In this document: piece by piece, positions 1 to 8,212 of the stretch
Position numbering within the stretch: position 1 is the first letter of the stretch
Layout: each line of letters opens with the position of its first letter
NCBI GenBank assembly: GCA_005223125.1
Contig: NJBH01000002.1
Span: 62,001 to 126,000, forward strand
DNA: 64,000 nucleotides
Source: Promethearchaeota archaeon Loki_b32
Lineage (GTDB): Archaea > Asgardarchaeota > Lokiarchaeia > Sigyniarchaeales > SOKP01
Reading direction: 5' to 3'
Position numbers and translations under genes: made by a program
The notes under the pieces: generated by a model
Database searches by the model: none
What the model saw: the letters and a program-made list of their open reading frames with translations, nothing else
Told to the model about the DNA's origin: nothing

Positions 1-411
1 AACCAGTTTTGGCAAAAAGTAGTGATGTCTTTCATTTCCATATAAATTACCATCGATTCACATAATAATAGATAACTAATTTAAAATATCATTATTAAAA
101 TATATAGTATATTAATGCTAAGATTCTATCTTTAATTGAAATTTTTCCAAAACTCATTGAAACTTGAATTGGAGTTCTCCAAACAGGTATTTTGGAGGTT
201 TTGGAAATAATATTGTATCTATATTAGTAGAGAGAATTTGGGACTTGCCAGCACTGTAATTTAAGACTTCCCTTTTATTTTTAGTTGACCTGTAAAACAA
301 ATCTAAATGGTAGGAAAACAGTAATTCTCGTTATGTATCATGAGTAATAACGCTTATATTGAATGTTTAATTTGAAAGTTCATCTTAAATAAAAAAATTT
401 GAATTTTTGTT
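1..411. other. Left-edge intergenic region
   Basis: No complete gene is visible. On the minus strand an ATG at 39-41 (or 33-35) opens a frame that runs off the left edge (it reads MEMKDITTFCQNW), so a partial minus-strand gene may begin here; this is weak. An inverted repeat TTGGAG-TT-CTCCAA lies at 169-182 and could be an operator or hairpin upstream of tupA. The rest is AT-rich and unexplained. Confidence 0.3.
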
Positions 412-1446
412 ATGTCATCAAGAAAACCACTAAAACAGTTAATAAGTGAACATAAGAAAACTATAATATTAGCTCTTATAATTATAGCTGGAGGATCTAT
501 TGGAACATTTTTCGCTATTGATTATTTAAATGCGCAAAATCCCGAAAAAATTACACTAGCAACTACAACATCGACGTATGATTCAGGATTATTGGATTTT
601 TTACTTCCAAAATTTACTGAGCAAACGGGAATTCAAATTAAAGTGTTATCAGTAGGAACTGGTACTGCGATACAATATGGTAAAGACGGTAATGCAGATG
701 TAATTCTAGTTCATTCAAGATCTAGAGAAGATGATTTTATTAATGCCAGTCTTGGCGTTGCCGGAGTACCATACGGAATACATCGGGCATGTATTATGTT
801 CAATGATTTTATAATAGTTGGCCATTCTTCTAATCCAGCGAATTTACAAACAGGTGATAACATAACTAAGGTTATGATAAAATTAAGAGATGCAATGGAT
901 ACTGGTAATATGACGTTTTACTCAAGAGGAGATGATTCCGGGACTCATTCGAAAGAAAAAACATTATGGGCGGAAATTGGGATTATTGTAGAAACAAGAT
1001 GGGTTGGACAACCAGATAGATATACAGAAACAGGACAAGGAATGGCAGCAACTTTATTAATGACTTGGGAAGATGTTGATGCGGCTCATGAAGGATATAC
1101 TATCGTAGATAGAGGTACATGGTTCTCCTTCAATGAGACTTACACATCATTGAAAATTTTGGCAGAATCTATTATCGGTGAGGATTTATTACTTAATCCT
1201 TACGGAGTTATCCCTGTGAATCCCGTATTACATCCACATGTAAAATATCTCTCAGTTTCCCGATTTATTGGCTTTTTAACATCTCCTTACGGTCAAGCCT
1301 TAATTAATGCATATAGGAAAAATAATGCTGTTTTATTTCATGCTAATTTTGGAATATGCGATGTTAATAGCAGTTGTCCAACTACAGATGATGAAATTGC
1401 AATATGGACACCCTTTCAAGCAGAATTTGCAGGTTTAACAGTTTAA
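412..1446 (+). CDS. tupA: Tungstate ABC transporter, substrate-binding protein TupA
   Basis: Extracellular oxyanion receptor of a TupABC importer. A membrane anchor or uncleaved signal helix spans about residues 17-37 after a basic N-terminus. The TupA signature TTTSTYDSGLLD follows at 51-62, then a PBP-II fold (GTGTAI, ADVILVHS, and SRGDDSGTH near 168-176). The 344-residue length fits a TupA with an archaeal membrane anchor. It is first in tupABC, and the molybdopterin genes start about 0.9 kb downstream of tupC, which supports tungstate (or molybdate) for cofactor assembly. The TupA-type signature, rather than ModA, favours tungstate; substrate choice is inferred from family and context. 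Confidence 0.92.
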   Translation: MSSRKPLKQLISEHKKTIILALIIIAGGSIGTFFAIDYLNAQNPEKITLATTTSTYDSGLLDFLLPKFTEQTGIQIKVLSVGTGTAIQYGKDGNADVILVHSRSREDDFINASLGVAGVPYGIHRACIMFNDFIIVGHSSNPANLQTGDNITKVMIKLRDAMDTGNMTFYSRGDDSGTHSKEKTLWAEIGIIVETRWVGQPDRYTETGQGMAATLLMTWEDVDAAHEGYTIVDRGTWFSFNETYTSLKILAESIIGEDLLLNPYGVIPVNPVLHPHVKYLSVSRFIGFLTSPYGQALINAYRKNNAVLFHANFGICDVNSSCPTTDDEIAIWTPFQAEFAGLTV

Positions 1447-1504
1447 AGAATATAATAACAAAATATTTTATTTTTGATTTGAAAAAGAAATTAAAGACGA
1501 AAAA

Positions 1505-2200
1505 ATGGCAAATGAAATAATAGAAGGAATATTAGAAGCAATACGTTTAATATTTACATTTGATCCAGAAGTGTGGGGTATTATTGAAGTTTCTTTCCGA
1601 GTTTCATTAACTTCTACGTTTCTAGCAGCTTTAGTAGCATTACCAATTGGTTCATTTATTGGTTTGAGGAAATTCAAAGGAAAAAGGGGGGTAACAAATC
1701 TAATTAATACATTTATGGGATTCCCTCCAGTAGTTATGGGATTAATCGTTTATTTATTACTCTCTCGAAATGGACCATTCGGGACTCTAGGTTTATTATA
1801 CTCTACAACAGCTATGATAGTTGCTCAGTTTCTTCTAGCAGTACCTATTATAACGGGTACAGCAAAGGCAGCTATTGAAAGTGTCGATCCTGCTTTAAAA
1901 GAAACGGTACTTTCTTTAGGGGCAAATGAGCGCCAGTTATGGTGGGAATTAATAAAACATTCAAAAAAATCTATAATAGCGGGATTTCTCGTAGCGTTTG
2001 GTCAAGCAATTTCAGAGGTGGGTGCTGTTATGATAGTTGGAGGCAATATACGATGGGAAACAAGAACTTTTACAACTTCTATTGTACTCCAAACGCGAAT
2101 GGGAGAATTTGGAATGGCAATTGCCTTAGGTGTAATTCTTATAACGATTGCTTTTATTGTGAATTATGGATTAACTCGTCTACAAACAGGAGCAGATTAA
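1505..2200 (+). CDS. tupB: Tungstate ABC transporter permease TupB
   Basis: Membrane subunit of the TupABC importer, 231 residues with about five to six hydrophobic helices. The cytoplasmic EAA loop that docks on the ATPase is visible around residues 135-170 (ETVLSLGANERQLWWELIK, then GQAISEVGAVMIVGG). It lies 58 bp after tupA and its stop is 1 bp before the tupC ATG, so the three genes are almost certainly co-transcribed. CysU/ModB-type permeases share the fold, but the flanking TupA and short TupC fix the identity. Confidence 0.92.
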   Translation: MANEIIEGILEAIRLIFTFDPEVWGIIEVSFRVSLTSTFLAALVALPIGSFIGLRKFKGKRGVTNLINTFMGFPPVVMGLIVYLLLSRNGPFGTLGLLYSTTAMIVAQFLLAVPIITGTAKAAIESVDPALKETVLSLGANERQLWWELIKHSKKSIIAGFLVAFGQAISEVGAVMIVGGNIRWETRTFTTSIVLQTRMGEFGMAIALGVILITIAFIVNYGLTRLQTGAD

Positions 2201-2201
2201 A

Positions 2202-3299
2202 ATGAAACTACTTCAAGTTCAAAATCTAAATAAAGAATATTACAAGGGAGATAAATCTGTAATTGGAGTTCTCTCCGATATCAATTTTTCGGTTAAAAAA
2301 GGAGAATGTTTTGTTATAATAGGTCCAAATGGAAGTGGCAAAACGACTTTATTAAAAATAATTGGTTTACTTGAATTACCAACCTCAGGACAAATATTCT
2401 ATGATAAGAAAGATTTGATTAAGATTTCAAGAAAAAAAAAAGTTGAATATCGCAGAAAATTTTCATTTGTCAAACAAAAGCCTGTCGTTCGAAATACGAC
2501 TGTATTTAATAATATCGCATATGGATTAAAAGTTCGTGGGATTAAATTCGATGATTATCAGAAATCAGTAGATGAAATCATTAAATTCATTGGATTAAAA
2601 GGTATGGAAAAACAAAATGCGAGATCTTTATCTGGTGGTGAAATGCAGCGTGTTGCGATAGCAATGAATTTTATTATTAATCCCGAGATTTATTTATTAG
2701 ATGAGGTTTCAGCTAACTTAGATTCGATGAATCTTAAATTATTGGACGAATTTATAATGAAAATAAAGCAAGATAAGGAGAAAACTATTATTATAAGTAC
2801 ACATGATCCTCTTGAAGCAATAAAATATGCAGATCGCATAGCTGTCCTTAATAATGGTCAAATCGCTCAAATTGGGACGCCCAATGAAATATTCACAGCT
2901 CCAAAGGATGAATTCACTGCTCTTTTTGTGGGATATGAAAATATTCTTTATGGGATAGCAGAATTAGATAAAGCTACAGGTTTATCCAAAATAAAAGTTA
3001 ATGACTTGATTATTACAGCTTCAAGTCAACAAGAGGGGGACGTAAAAGTGTGTATTCGGCCAGAAAGCATTGGGATCGTTAAAGGACCTCCTAAAAACAC
3101 AAGTTATAGAAATACCTTTAAAGGAATTGTAGAAAATATTCGTGAGCTTGGAAATATCTGTCATTTAATTGTTAAATGTAAATCTGAGAAATTTTTAATA
3201 ACAATAACAGAATTATCACGGAAGAATTTAGGATTAGAAATAGGCTCCCAAGTGTTCATCAATTTCAAAGCAACCGATATAACTATTCTCTCATCATAA
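2202..3299 (+). CDS. tupC: Tungstate ABC transporter ATP-binding protein TupC
   Basis: ATPase that energises tungstate import. Walker A GPNGSGKTT is at 41-49, the ABC signature LSGGEMQR near 143-150, Walker B IYLLDEV just after, and the H-loop in STHDP. Residues about 245-365 form a C-terminal TOBE-like domain (CIRPESIGI, later GSQVFINFKATDI), which in ModC/TupC relatives can bind the oxyanion and feed back on transport. The ATG lies 1 bp after the tupB stop. The 3' end overlaps the convergent PIN gene by 6 bp. Confidence 0.92.
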   Translation: MKLLQVQNLNKEYYKGDKSVIGVLSDINFSVKKGECFVIIGPNGSGKTTLLKIIGLLELPTSGQIFYDKKDLIKISRKKKVEYRRKFSFVKQKPVVRNTTVFNNIAYGLKVRGIKFDDYQKSVDEIIKFIGLKGMEKQNARSLSGGEMQRVAIAMNFIINPEIYLLDEVSANLDSMNLKLLDEFIMKIKQDKEKTIIISTHDPLEAIKYADRIAVLNNGQIAQIGTPNEIFTAPKDEFTALFVGYENILYGIAELDKATGLSKIKVNDLIITASSQQEGDVKVCIRPESIGIVKGPPKNTSYRNTFKGIVENIRELGNICHLIVKCKSEKFLITITELSRKNLGLEIGSQVFINFKATDITILSS

Positions 3300-3725
3300 T
3301 CCTTTCTTTTCCAAATATGCAAATAAACTTCGAGAGTTAAACCATATTATATCCTTAGAATTCTCAAGGTGTTTGAAGTGTTTTTCATTACCAGACCATA
3401 AGGGACAATTAAGAAATAAAGACACGGTTACGAAAGGTACATCTTCTTTATGGTTTATTAATGATTCTGCTTTTCCTATAAATTTTTCATATTTTTCTTG
3501 TGGAACTTTTAAAATATTAAATTTTGAAATAATTTCATCTACTTCATCAATAAGATAACCTAATTTTTTTACTAAATTTCTTTTAATTTCTTCCCAAAAG
3601 ATATCTGGAGCAAATAATTGAATTTCCACTTCTTCAATTATCAGATTAAATATTTTTCTTTCAAGTCCTTTTAGATTATATAAAGCAGAAAAGAAAATAT
3701 TGGAATCTATTACTAATGGAATCAT
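3294..3725 (-). CDS. PIN-domain toxin-like protein
   Basis: A 143-residue PIN-fold protein, a likely Mg-dependent ribonuclease toxin of VapC type. The N-terminal strand carries the first acidic residue (VIDSNIFFSALYN, D7), and the distal half has acidic positions around DVPFVTVSLFLNC and SGNEKHF that would complete the metal site. The upstream partner at 3732-3986 ends 6 bp before this start, the usual antitoxin-then-toxin order. It is wedged between tupC and moaC and transcribed against both, so it looks like an insertion into the tungsten block. Substrate RNA is unknown. Confidence 0.8.
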   Translation of the reverse strand: MIPLVIDSNIFFSALYNLKGLERKIFNLIIEEVEIQLFAPDIFWEEIKRNLVKKLGYLIDEVDEIISKFNILKVPQEKYEKFIGKAESLINHKEDVPFVTVSLFLNCPLWSGNEKHFKHLENSKDIIWFNSRSLFAYLEKKGL

Positions 3726-3731
3726 TTTAAA

Positions 3732-3986
3732 TTAATCTATAAAGCCTCTTTCTCGTAAGATTTCATTTCTAATTTCTTCTCCAGATTTTATAATATCATC
3801 TAGAGTTAAACCTCTCTCTCTTAATCTTGCTTTAAAATCTTCACTAAAATTATCAATATATTTTTTTTTTGCTTGAACGATTAAAATCTTTAAAAGCTCA
3901 TCCATCGATTTAGTTTTATAAATTTCTTGTAATTTCTTTAATTCCTTTTTAGTATCTTCTTTAATGGATATGGTTGTATGACTCAT
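3732..3986 (-). CDS. VapB-like antitoxin
   Basis: An 84-residue protein paired with the PIN toxin at 3294-3725. The N-terminus (TTISIKEDTKKELKKL followed by a helix) fits a ribbon-helix-helix DNA-binding domain. The C-terminal half is charged and would wrap the toxin. An inverted repeat at 4027-4054, 40-70 bp upstream of the start, is a plausible autoregulatory operator. The family was assigned by pattern and operon position only. Confidence 0.72.
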   Translation of the reverse strand: MSHTTISIKEDTKKELKKLQEIYKTKSMDELLKILIVQAKKKYIDNFSEDFKARLRERGLTLDDIIKSGEEIRNEILRERGFID

Positions 3987-4026
3987 TTCTTTTATTTTAA
4001 TAATTTAATAGTTTAATTATTCTATA

Positions 4027-4054
4027 ATTCTATTATTTAATTAATTAATAGAAT
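4027..4054. promoter_or_regulatory. Inverted repeat upstream of PIN/antitoxin operon
   Basis: Perfect 9-bp arms ATTCTATTA (4027-4035) and TAATAGAAT (4046-4054) with a 10-nt spacer. They lie 40-70 bp upstream of the antitoxin start on the minus strand, where an RHH antitoxin would be expected to bind for autorepression. The function is inferred. Confidence 0.4.
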
Positions 4055-4208
4055 TTACCCTTAAAATTCTTTCGCTTTACTTTAGAAATAAAACATTTAC
4101 TTTATCGTAATAATGTTTTTAAAAATTGGATTTTTCTATTATTTAGACCGATATGTATGGGATGTAATATCGATAAACGATACGCAACAAAACTATTAAA
4201 CAGAAATT

Positions 4209-4640
4209 ATGATTGATATTTCAAAAAAAGAGTCAATTGCAAGGAGTGCTACGGCTTCTGGCAAAATTATACTAAAAAAAGAAACTATTAACAGAATTAA
4301 AAATAGGCAAATTAAAAAAGGGGATGCCTTTACAATAGCAAAAGTATCTGCTATTAATGCTGTTAAAAAAGTACCGGATTTGATTCCGTTCTGTCATCCA
4401 ATCCCAATAGACAATATAGACATCAATTTTACATATGAAAACAATAACTCCATTAAAGTTACATGTAAGGTTAAAAGTATCGCAAAAACTGGTGTTGAGA
4501 TGGAGGCTTTAACTGGAGTCAGTGTTGCTCTTTTGAACTTATGGGATGTAATTAAAATGTATGAAAAGGATAAAGATGGACAATATCCTATGACGAAAAT
4601 TTATGATATCATAGTTGAGATAAAGGTAAAGGATAAATGA
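4209..4640 (+). CDS. moaC: Cyclic pyranopterin monophosphate synthase MoaC
   Basis: Second enzyme of molybdopterin synthesis: converts the MoaA product into cyclic pyranopterin monophosphate (cPMP). Family hallmarks are DLIPFCHPIPI near residues 57-67 (usual LIPMCHPL), GVEMEALTGVSVALLN near 97-112, and the C-terminal IYDIIVEIKVKDK in place of the usual DIRLLEKR segment. At 143 residues it is slightly short, like archaeal MoaC. Its stop overlaps the moaA start in an ATGA (4637-4640), so expression is translationally coupled to the enzyme acting just before it. Confidence 0.93.
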   Translation: MIDISKKESIARSATASGKIILKKETINRIKNRQIKKGDAFTIAKVSAINAVKKVPDLIPFCHPIPIDNIDINFTYENNNSIKVTCKVKSIAKTGVEMEALTGVSVALLNLWDVIKMYEKDKDGQYPMTKIYDIIVEIKVKDK

Positions 4641-5557
4641 AAGATAAATGCAATCGAGAAATCAAGCATATTAGATTCTCAATCACATCTAAATGTAATC
4701 TTAAATGCATGTATTGCGATCGGGAAGGTTTTACTCCTAAAACTTCAGAATTAACTGTAGACGAGATAACGAAATTATGTAAAGTTTTGGCAGAAATCTT
4801 AAACGTTACTAGAATCAAATTTACAGGCGGAGAACCCTTATGCAGAGAAGAAATCGTTCAAATCATCAAGAATGTATCTAATTTGCTCCTATATAAAGAC
4901 ATATCTATGACTACCAACGGACTCCTCCTGTATGAAAAAGCAGAAGAATTATATAAAGCTGGTTTGAATAGAATAAATGTATCGCTTGCATCACTTAAAC
5001 CAAAAGAATATAATAAAGTATACGGTTCAGATTCTTTGGATAAAGTGTTAAAAGGTTTACAAAAGGCAAAAGAAGTCGGATTTGATCCAATAAAATTAAA
5101 TTTTGTATTAATGAAGGGAATCAACGATACTGAAATGGAAGATTTAATTGACTTTTGCAGAAAAAATGGCTTTATTCTTCAACTAATTGAATTACATGAG
5201 GTTTCAGATGCAGTAGGAGGAAATGGTGAATTTTATAAAAAACACCATCTAGACGTTAAACCCATTATAGAAGACTTAGAATCGAAAGCAGAAAAAATAA
5301 TAGTAAGGGGTTCTATGCAAAATCGAAAAGTTTTCATATTACCTAATTCCATGATTGTCGAAACAATCACACCTAGTCACGAATTTTGTATGGGTTGTAC
5401 TAAATTACGCGTTGGATGTGATGGAAATCTTTTTGGATGTTTATATCGATCTGATCTTGGAAAAAATATTAAAGAAGCTCTCCACAATCATCATTCAATA
5501 GCAAAATACGAGCAAATTGTTAAACAGGTTGTGGATTCTCGAGAGCCTTATTATTGA
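4637..5557 (+). CDS. moaA: GTP 3',8-cyclase MoaA (radical SAM)
   Basis: First step of molybdopterin synthesis: radical-SAM rearrangement of GTP to 3',8-cyclo-GTP. The SAM cluster motif CNLKCMYC is at about 18-25, followed by FTGGEPL. The second [4Fe-4S] cluster lies in FCMGCTKLRVGCDGNLFGC near the C-terminus, holding the LR pair next to the GTP site. At 306 residues it fits archaeal MoaA. It ends in REPYY and lacks the Gly-Gly tail found in many bacterial MoaA proteins. Confidence 0.93.
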   Translation: MKDKCNREIKHIRFSITSKCNLKCMYCDREGFTPKTSELTVDEITKLCKVLAEILNVTRIKFTGGEPLCREEIVQIIKNVSNLLLYKDISMTTNGLLLYEKAEELYKAGLNRINVSLASLKPKEYNKVYGSDSLDKVLKGLQKAKEVGFDPIKLNFVLMKGINDTEMEDLIDFCRKNGFILQLIELHEVSDAVGGNGEFYKKHHLDVKPIIEDLESKAEKIIVRGSMQNRKVFILPNSMIVETITPSHEFCMGCTKLRVGCDGNLFGCLYRSDLGKNIKEALHNHHSIAKYEQIVKQVVDSREPYY

Positions 5558-5582
5558 TGTTTATCAAAATATAGTTGAAAAA

Positions 5583-5861
5583 ATGATTGTAGAAGTTCTA
5601 TATTTCGCAGAATTTAAGGATATAACCGGTAAAGAGAAAGAAAAATTTACTTTATCTGATATCACTTTAGAAGGACTACTAAGTTTATTATTTGAAAAAT
5701 ATGAATTAAAAAATTTAATTTGGGATGAAAAAGCTAAAAAGATACACAATTTAGTATCAATTATAATTAATAACCAAACTGTTCATGAAAAAGATCCATC
5801 CTCAATTGATTTAAAGGATAATGATACAATTGCCTTCTTGTTACCCGTCTCAGGAGGATAA
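5583..5861 (+). CDS. moaD: Molybdopterin synthase sulfur carrier subunit MoaD
   Basis: Ubiquitin-like small subunit of molybdopterin synthase. The protein is 92 residues from the ATG at 5583; a longer frame opens at a TTG at 5517 inside moaA, but the beta-grasp fold starts at MIVEVLYFAEFKDITG, so 5583 is preferred. The C-terminus FLLPVSGG ends in the required Gly-Gly, which is adenylated and then carries the thiocarboxylate. moaE follows after 6 bp, giving both synthase subunits in one transcript. Confidence 0.92.
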   Translation: MIVEVLYFAEFKDITGKEKEKFTLSDITLEGLLSLLFEKYELKNLIWDEKAKKIHNLVSIIINNQTVHEKDPSSIDLKDNDTIAFLLPVSGG

Positions 5862-5867
5862 AAGAAA

Positions 5868-6314
5868 ATGCATTCAAATGAGGATTTTGCTAAATCAGGG
5901 ATATATAACAAAGGAGAAATTGAATTAGAAAGCATAATAAAATCAATAAAGAGAAATCCTAAAATAAAGAAAGCAGGATCTATTCATACATTTACAGGAA
6001 TTGTAAGAGATAGCTCGATAAAAGGCAAACCAGTAATTAGTATGAAAATTGATGCATATGATGAATTAGCAAATCAAAGTATTACTAAAATCTGTGAGAG
6101 CTTGAAACGAGAAAAGGGAATTATAGATGTTATAATAGTTCATTTAAAAGGAGAGTTTGATCTTTCTGAAGATTTAGTTTATGTTGTTGTGGCATCAGCA
6201 CACAGAAGAGAGGGTTTTGCTGCAATTAGTAAGGCTGTTGAGATGTATAAAAAAGAAATAGCAGTATGGAAAAGAGAAAATTTTAATGATGGAACCTCAG
6301 AGTGGATTCATTAA
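5868..6314 (+). CDS. moaE: Molybdopterin synthase catalytic subunit MoaE
   Basis: Large subunit of molybdopterin synthase; with MoaD it adds the dithiolene sulfurs to cPMP. Recognised by GSIHTFTGIVRD (about 37-48), the ASAHRREGFAA segment (about 108-118), and EIAVWKRENF, which carries the lysine and arginine expected at the active site (PIWKKE in E. coli). At 148 residues it is of normal size. It follows moaD by 6 bp. Confidence 0.92.
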   Translation: MHSNEDFAKSGIYNKGEIELESIIKSIKRNPKIKKAGSIHTFTGIVRDSSIKGKPVISMKIDAYDELANQSITKICESLKREKGIIDVIIVHLKGEFDLSEDLVYVVVASAHRREGFAAISKAVEMYKKEIAVWKRENFNDGTSEWIH

Positions 6315-6382
6315 AAATGGTCTATAGAAGATTAAATAATAAATATTGAGTATTTTAAACTAACAAAATAATTGATTCTTTT

Positions 6383-7609
6383 ATGAAATTTCTGAAAACT
6401 ATTAGCGTAGAAGAATTCAAAAATATACTGAATTCAATACAGAAGATAGTAACGGATGAAGAACTAATCCCTTTAGAAGACGCTTTCAATAGGATTATTT
6501 CTAGAAATATTACTAGCACAATAAATGTCCCTCATTTCAGAAAATCACGAATGGATGGATACGCGGTTATTGCAGAGGATACTTTTGGCGCTGAAGAAGA
6601 TAACTTAATAGAACTTGACATAATTGAGACAATTCAAGCTGGAAATATTCCTCAAAAAAGATTGAATAATGGTCAATGTTCATATATAGCAACTGGTGCT
6701 GCAATCCCAGACAACTCAAATGGAGTAGTAATGGTTGAATTCACGGATAAACAAGAAAATAAAGTTTTAATTTCAAAGGCAGTAACACCTGGCACTTTTA
6801 TCATTGAGATCGGACATGATATTAATAAAGGAGATGTAATAGTTAAAAAAGACATGCTAATAGATTTGGCAACTTTAGGTATTTTAGCTTCATGTGGTAT
6901 TAAAGAAGTATCAGTATATAAGAAGCCAATAATAAGTCTTATAAGCACCGGAAATGAACTGGTAAGTCAAGATATAAAAAAATTAGAAATTGGTAAGATT
7001 TATGATATAAATTCAATTGTTTTAAAAAAAGCCATTGAAAATACAGGTGTCCACGTAAATTTCCTTGGTGTTGTTAAGGATGAGTATAAGGATTTGAAAA
7101 ATATTATTGACAAAGCACTAGAAAGTAGTAATATTATAATTTTATCAGGTGGTACATCCAAAGGTGAAGGTGATATCGGTCCCAAAGTCTTAGAAGATTA
7201 TAAAGATATTGAAATATTAATTCATGGAGTAAAAATAAAACCAGGAAAACCAATAATCTTCGCAAAATTGAAGGAAAAAATATTATTTATTTTACCTGGG
7301 TATCCCACTTCTGCATTAAGTTGTTTTTATGTTTTTATTGATAATTTTCTAAGAAAAATGTCCGGTTATCCTTTAAAAGAAAACAATTCAAAAGATATTG
7401 AAGTTGGTGAACGAATTTATAGCACAGTTGGTCGACATGAGTTTAAAGCTGTAAAAATTCAAGTTGTTGATGGTGAAAAAAAGGTTTTTCCTATTAAAAC
7501 AGGATCAGAAGCGATAAGCACTATGTTCTTTGCTGATGGATACATAGAAATAGATGAATTAGAATCAATTATAGAAAAAGGAGATAAAAGAAAAGTCTTT
7601 TTCTTCTAA
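6383..7609 (+). CDS. moeA: Molybdopterin molybdenumtransferase MoeA (first paralogue)
   Basis: Inserts molybdate or tungstate into adenylylated molybdopterin. Domain order is typical of 408-residue MoeA: N-terminal RKSRMDGYAVIAED segment, the central MPT-binding domain with ISLISTGNEL, ILSGGTSKGEGD, KIKPGKPIIFAKL and LPGYPTSAL, then a short C-terminal domain ending near KRKVFFF. A second moeA lies 0.6 kb downstream; archaea often carry two, proposed to serve Mo and W separately. Next to tupABC, at least one copy probably handles tungstate. Confidence 0.9.
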   Translation: MKFLKTISVEEFKNILNSIQKIVTDEELIPLEDAFNRIISRNITSTINVPHFRKSRMDGYAVIAEDTFGAEEDNLIELDIIETIQAGNIPQKRLNNGQCSYIATGAAIPDNSNGVVMVEFTDKQENKVLISKAVTPGTFIIEIGHDINKGDVIVKKDMLIDLATLGILASCGIKEVSVYKKPIISLISTGNELVSQDIKKLEIGKIYDINSIVLKKAIENTGVHVNFLGVVKDEYKDLKNIIDKALESSNIIILSGGTSKGEGDIGPKVLEDYKDIEILIHGVKIKPGKPIIFAKLKEKILFILPGYPTSALSCFYVFIDNFLRKMSGYPLKENNSKDIEVGERIYSTVGRHEFKAVKIQVVDGEKKVFPIKTGSEAISTMFFADGYIEIDELESIIEKGDKRKVFFF

Positions 7610-7645
7610 TAAGAATAAGAATATATTAAAAACGTATTGATTAAC

Positions 7646-8206
7646 ATGAAGGGTAAAAAAAAAGTCCACGAGCAACATAAACGCCAAGCTCCCAAAGAGA
7701 TAAATTTAGCTTTAATAGTAGTAAGCACATGTAGATATAATGAAATTAAAACTGGAAAAAAAACTACAGATAAAACAATTCCTAAAGTGAAACGATTACT
7801 GAAAGATAACCTATCAATTTCATTAACATTTACTAGTATTATACCAGATTCAGAAGAGTATATAAATAATATTTTAACAGAAGTAATGAAAGATAATAAA
7901 ATTGATTCGATCATATTTAGTGGTGGTACTGGATTGTCCCAAAAGGATATTACATATGAAACAATTGAACCCCGATTAGAAAAAAAATTTGATGGCTTTG
8001 GAGAGCTCTTTAGACACCTTTCTTACAATGAAATTGGTACTTCAGCAATGTTATCCAGGGCAACCGCAGGTCTTCTAAGGATTAAAAAGCAAAATAAAGT
8101 TATCTTTTTACTTCCGGGGTCTCCAAATGCAGTAAGATTAGCTTTACAACACATAATAATACCCGAATTAGGGCATATTTTATATTTAATCAATAAAAAA
8201 GAGTGA
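7646..8206 (+). CDS. moaB: Molybdopterin adenylyltransferase (MoaB/Mog family)
   Basis: Adenylylates molybdopterin before metal insertion by MoeA. A single MoCF_biosynth (MogA/MoaB) domain: FSGGTGLSQKDITYETI in the middle is the MPT-binding SGGTG motif, and LLPGSPNAVRLAL near the C-terminus is the second family motif. The start is uncertain: TTG at 7637 or ATG at 7646; a TATA-like ATATATTA at 7621-7628 would place transcription start nearer the ATG. The N-terminus is Lys/His-rich, as in some archaeal MoaB. The gene sits between two moeA copies. Confidence 0.88.
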   Translation: MKGKKKVHEQHKRQAPKEINLALIVVSTCRYNEIKTGKKTTDKTIPKVKRLLKDNLSISLTFTSIIPDSEEYINNILTEVMKDNKIDSIIFSGGTGLSQKDITYETIEPRLEKKFDGFGELFRHLSYNEIGTSAMLSRATAGLLRIKKQNKVIFLLPGSPNAVRLALQHIIIPELGHILYLINKKE

Positions 8207-8212
8207 GATTTT

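Noticed and set aside
1468-1677. Antisense ORFs inside tupB, moaA, moeA, MFS, SMC and other long genes
   Set aside because: They lie opposite or in another frame of genes with clear motifs, have no ribosome site or family pattern, and look like shadows.
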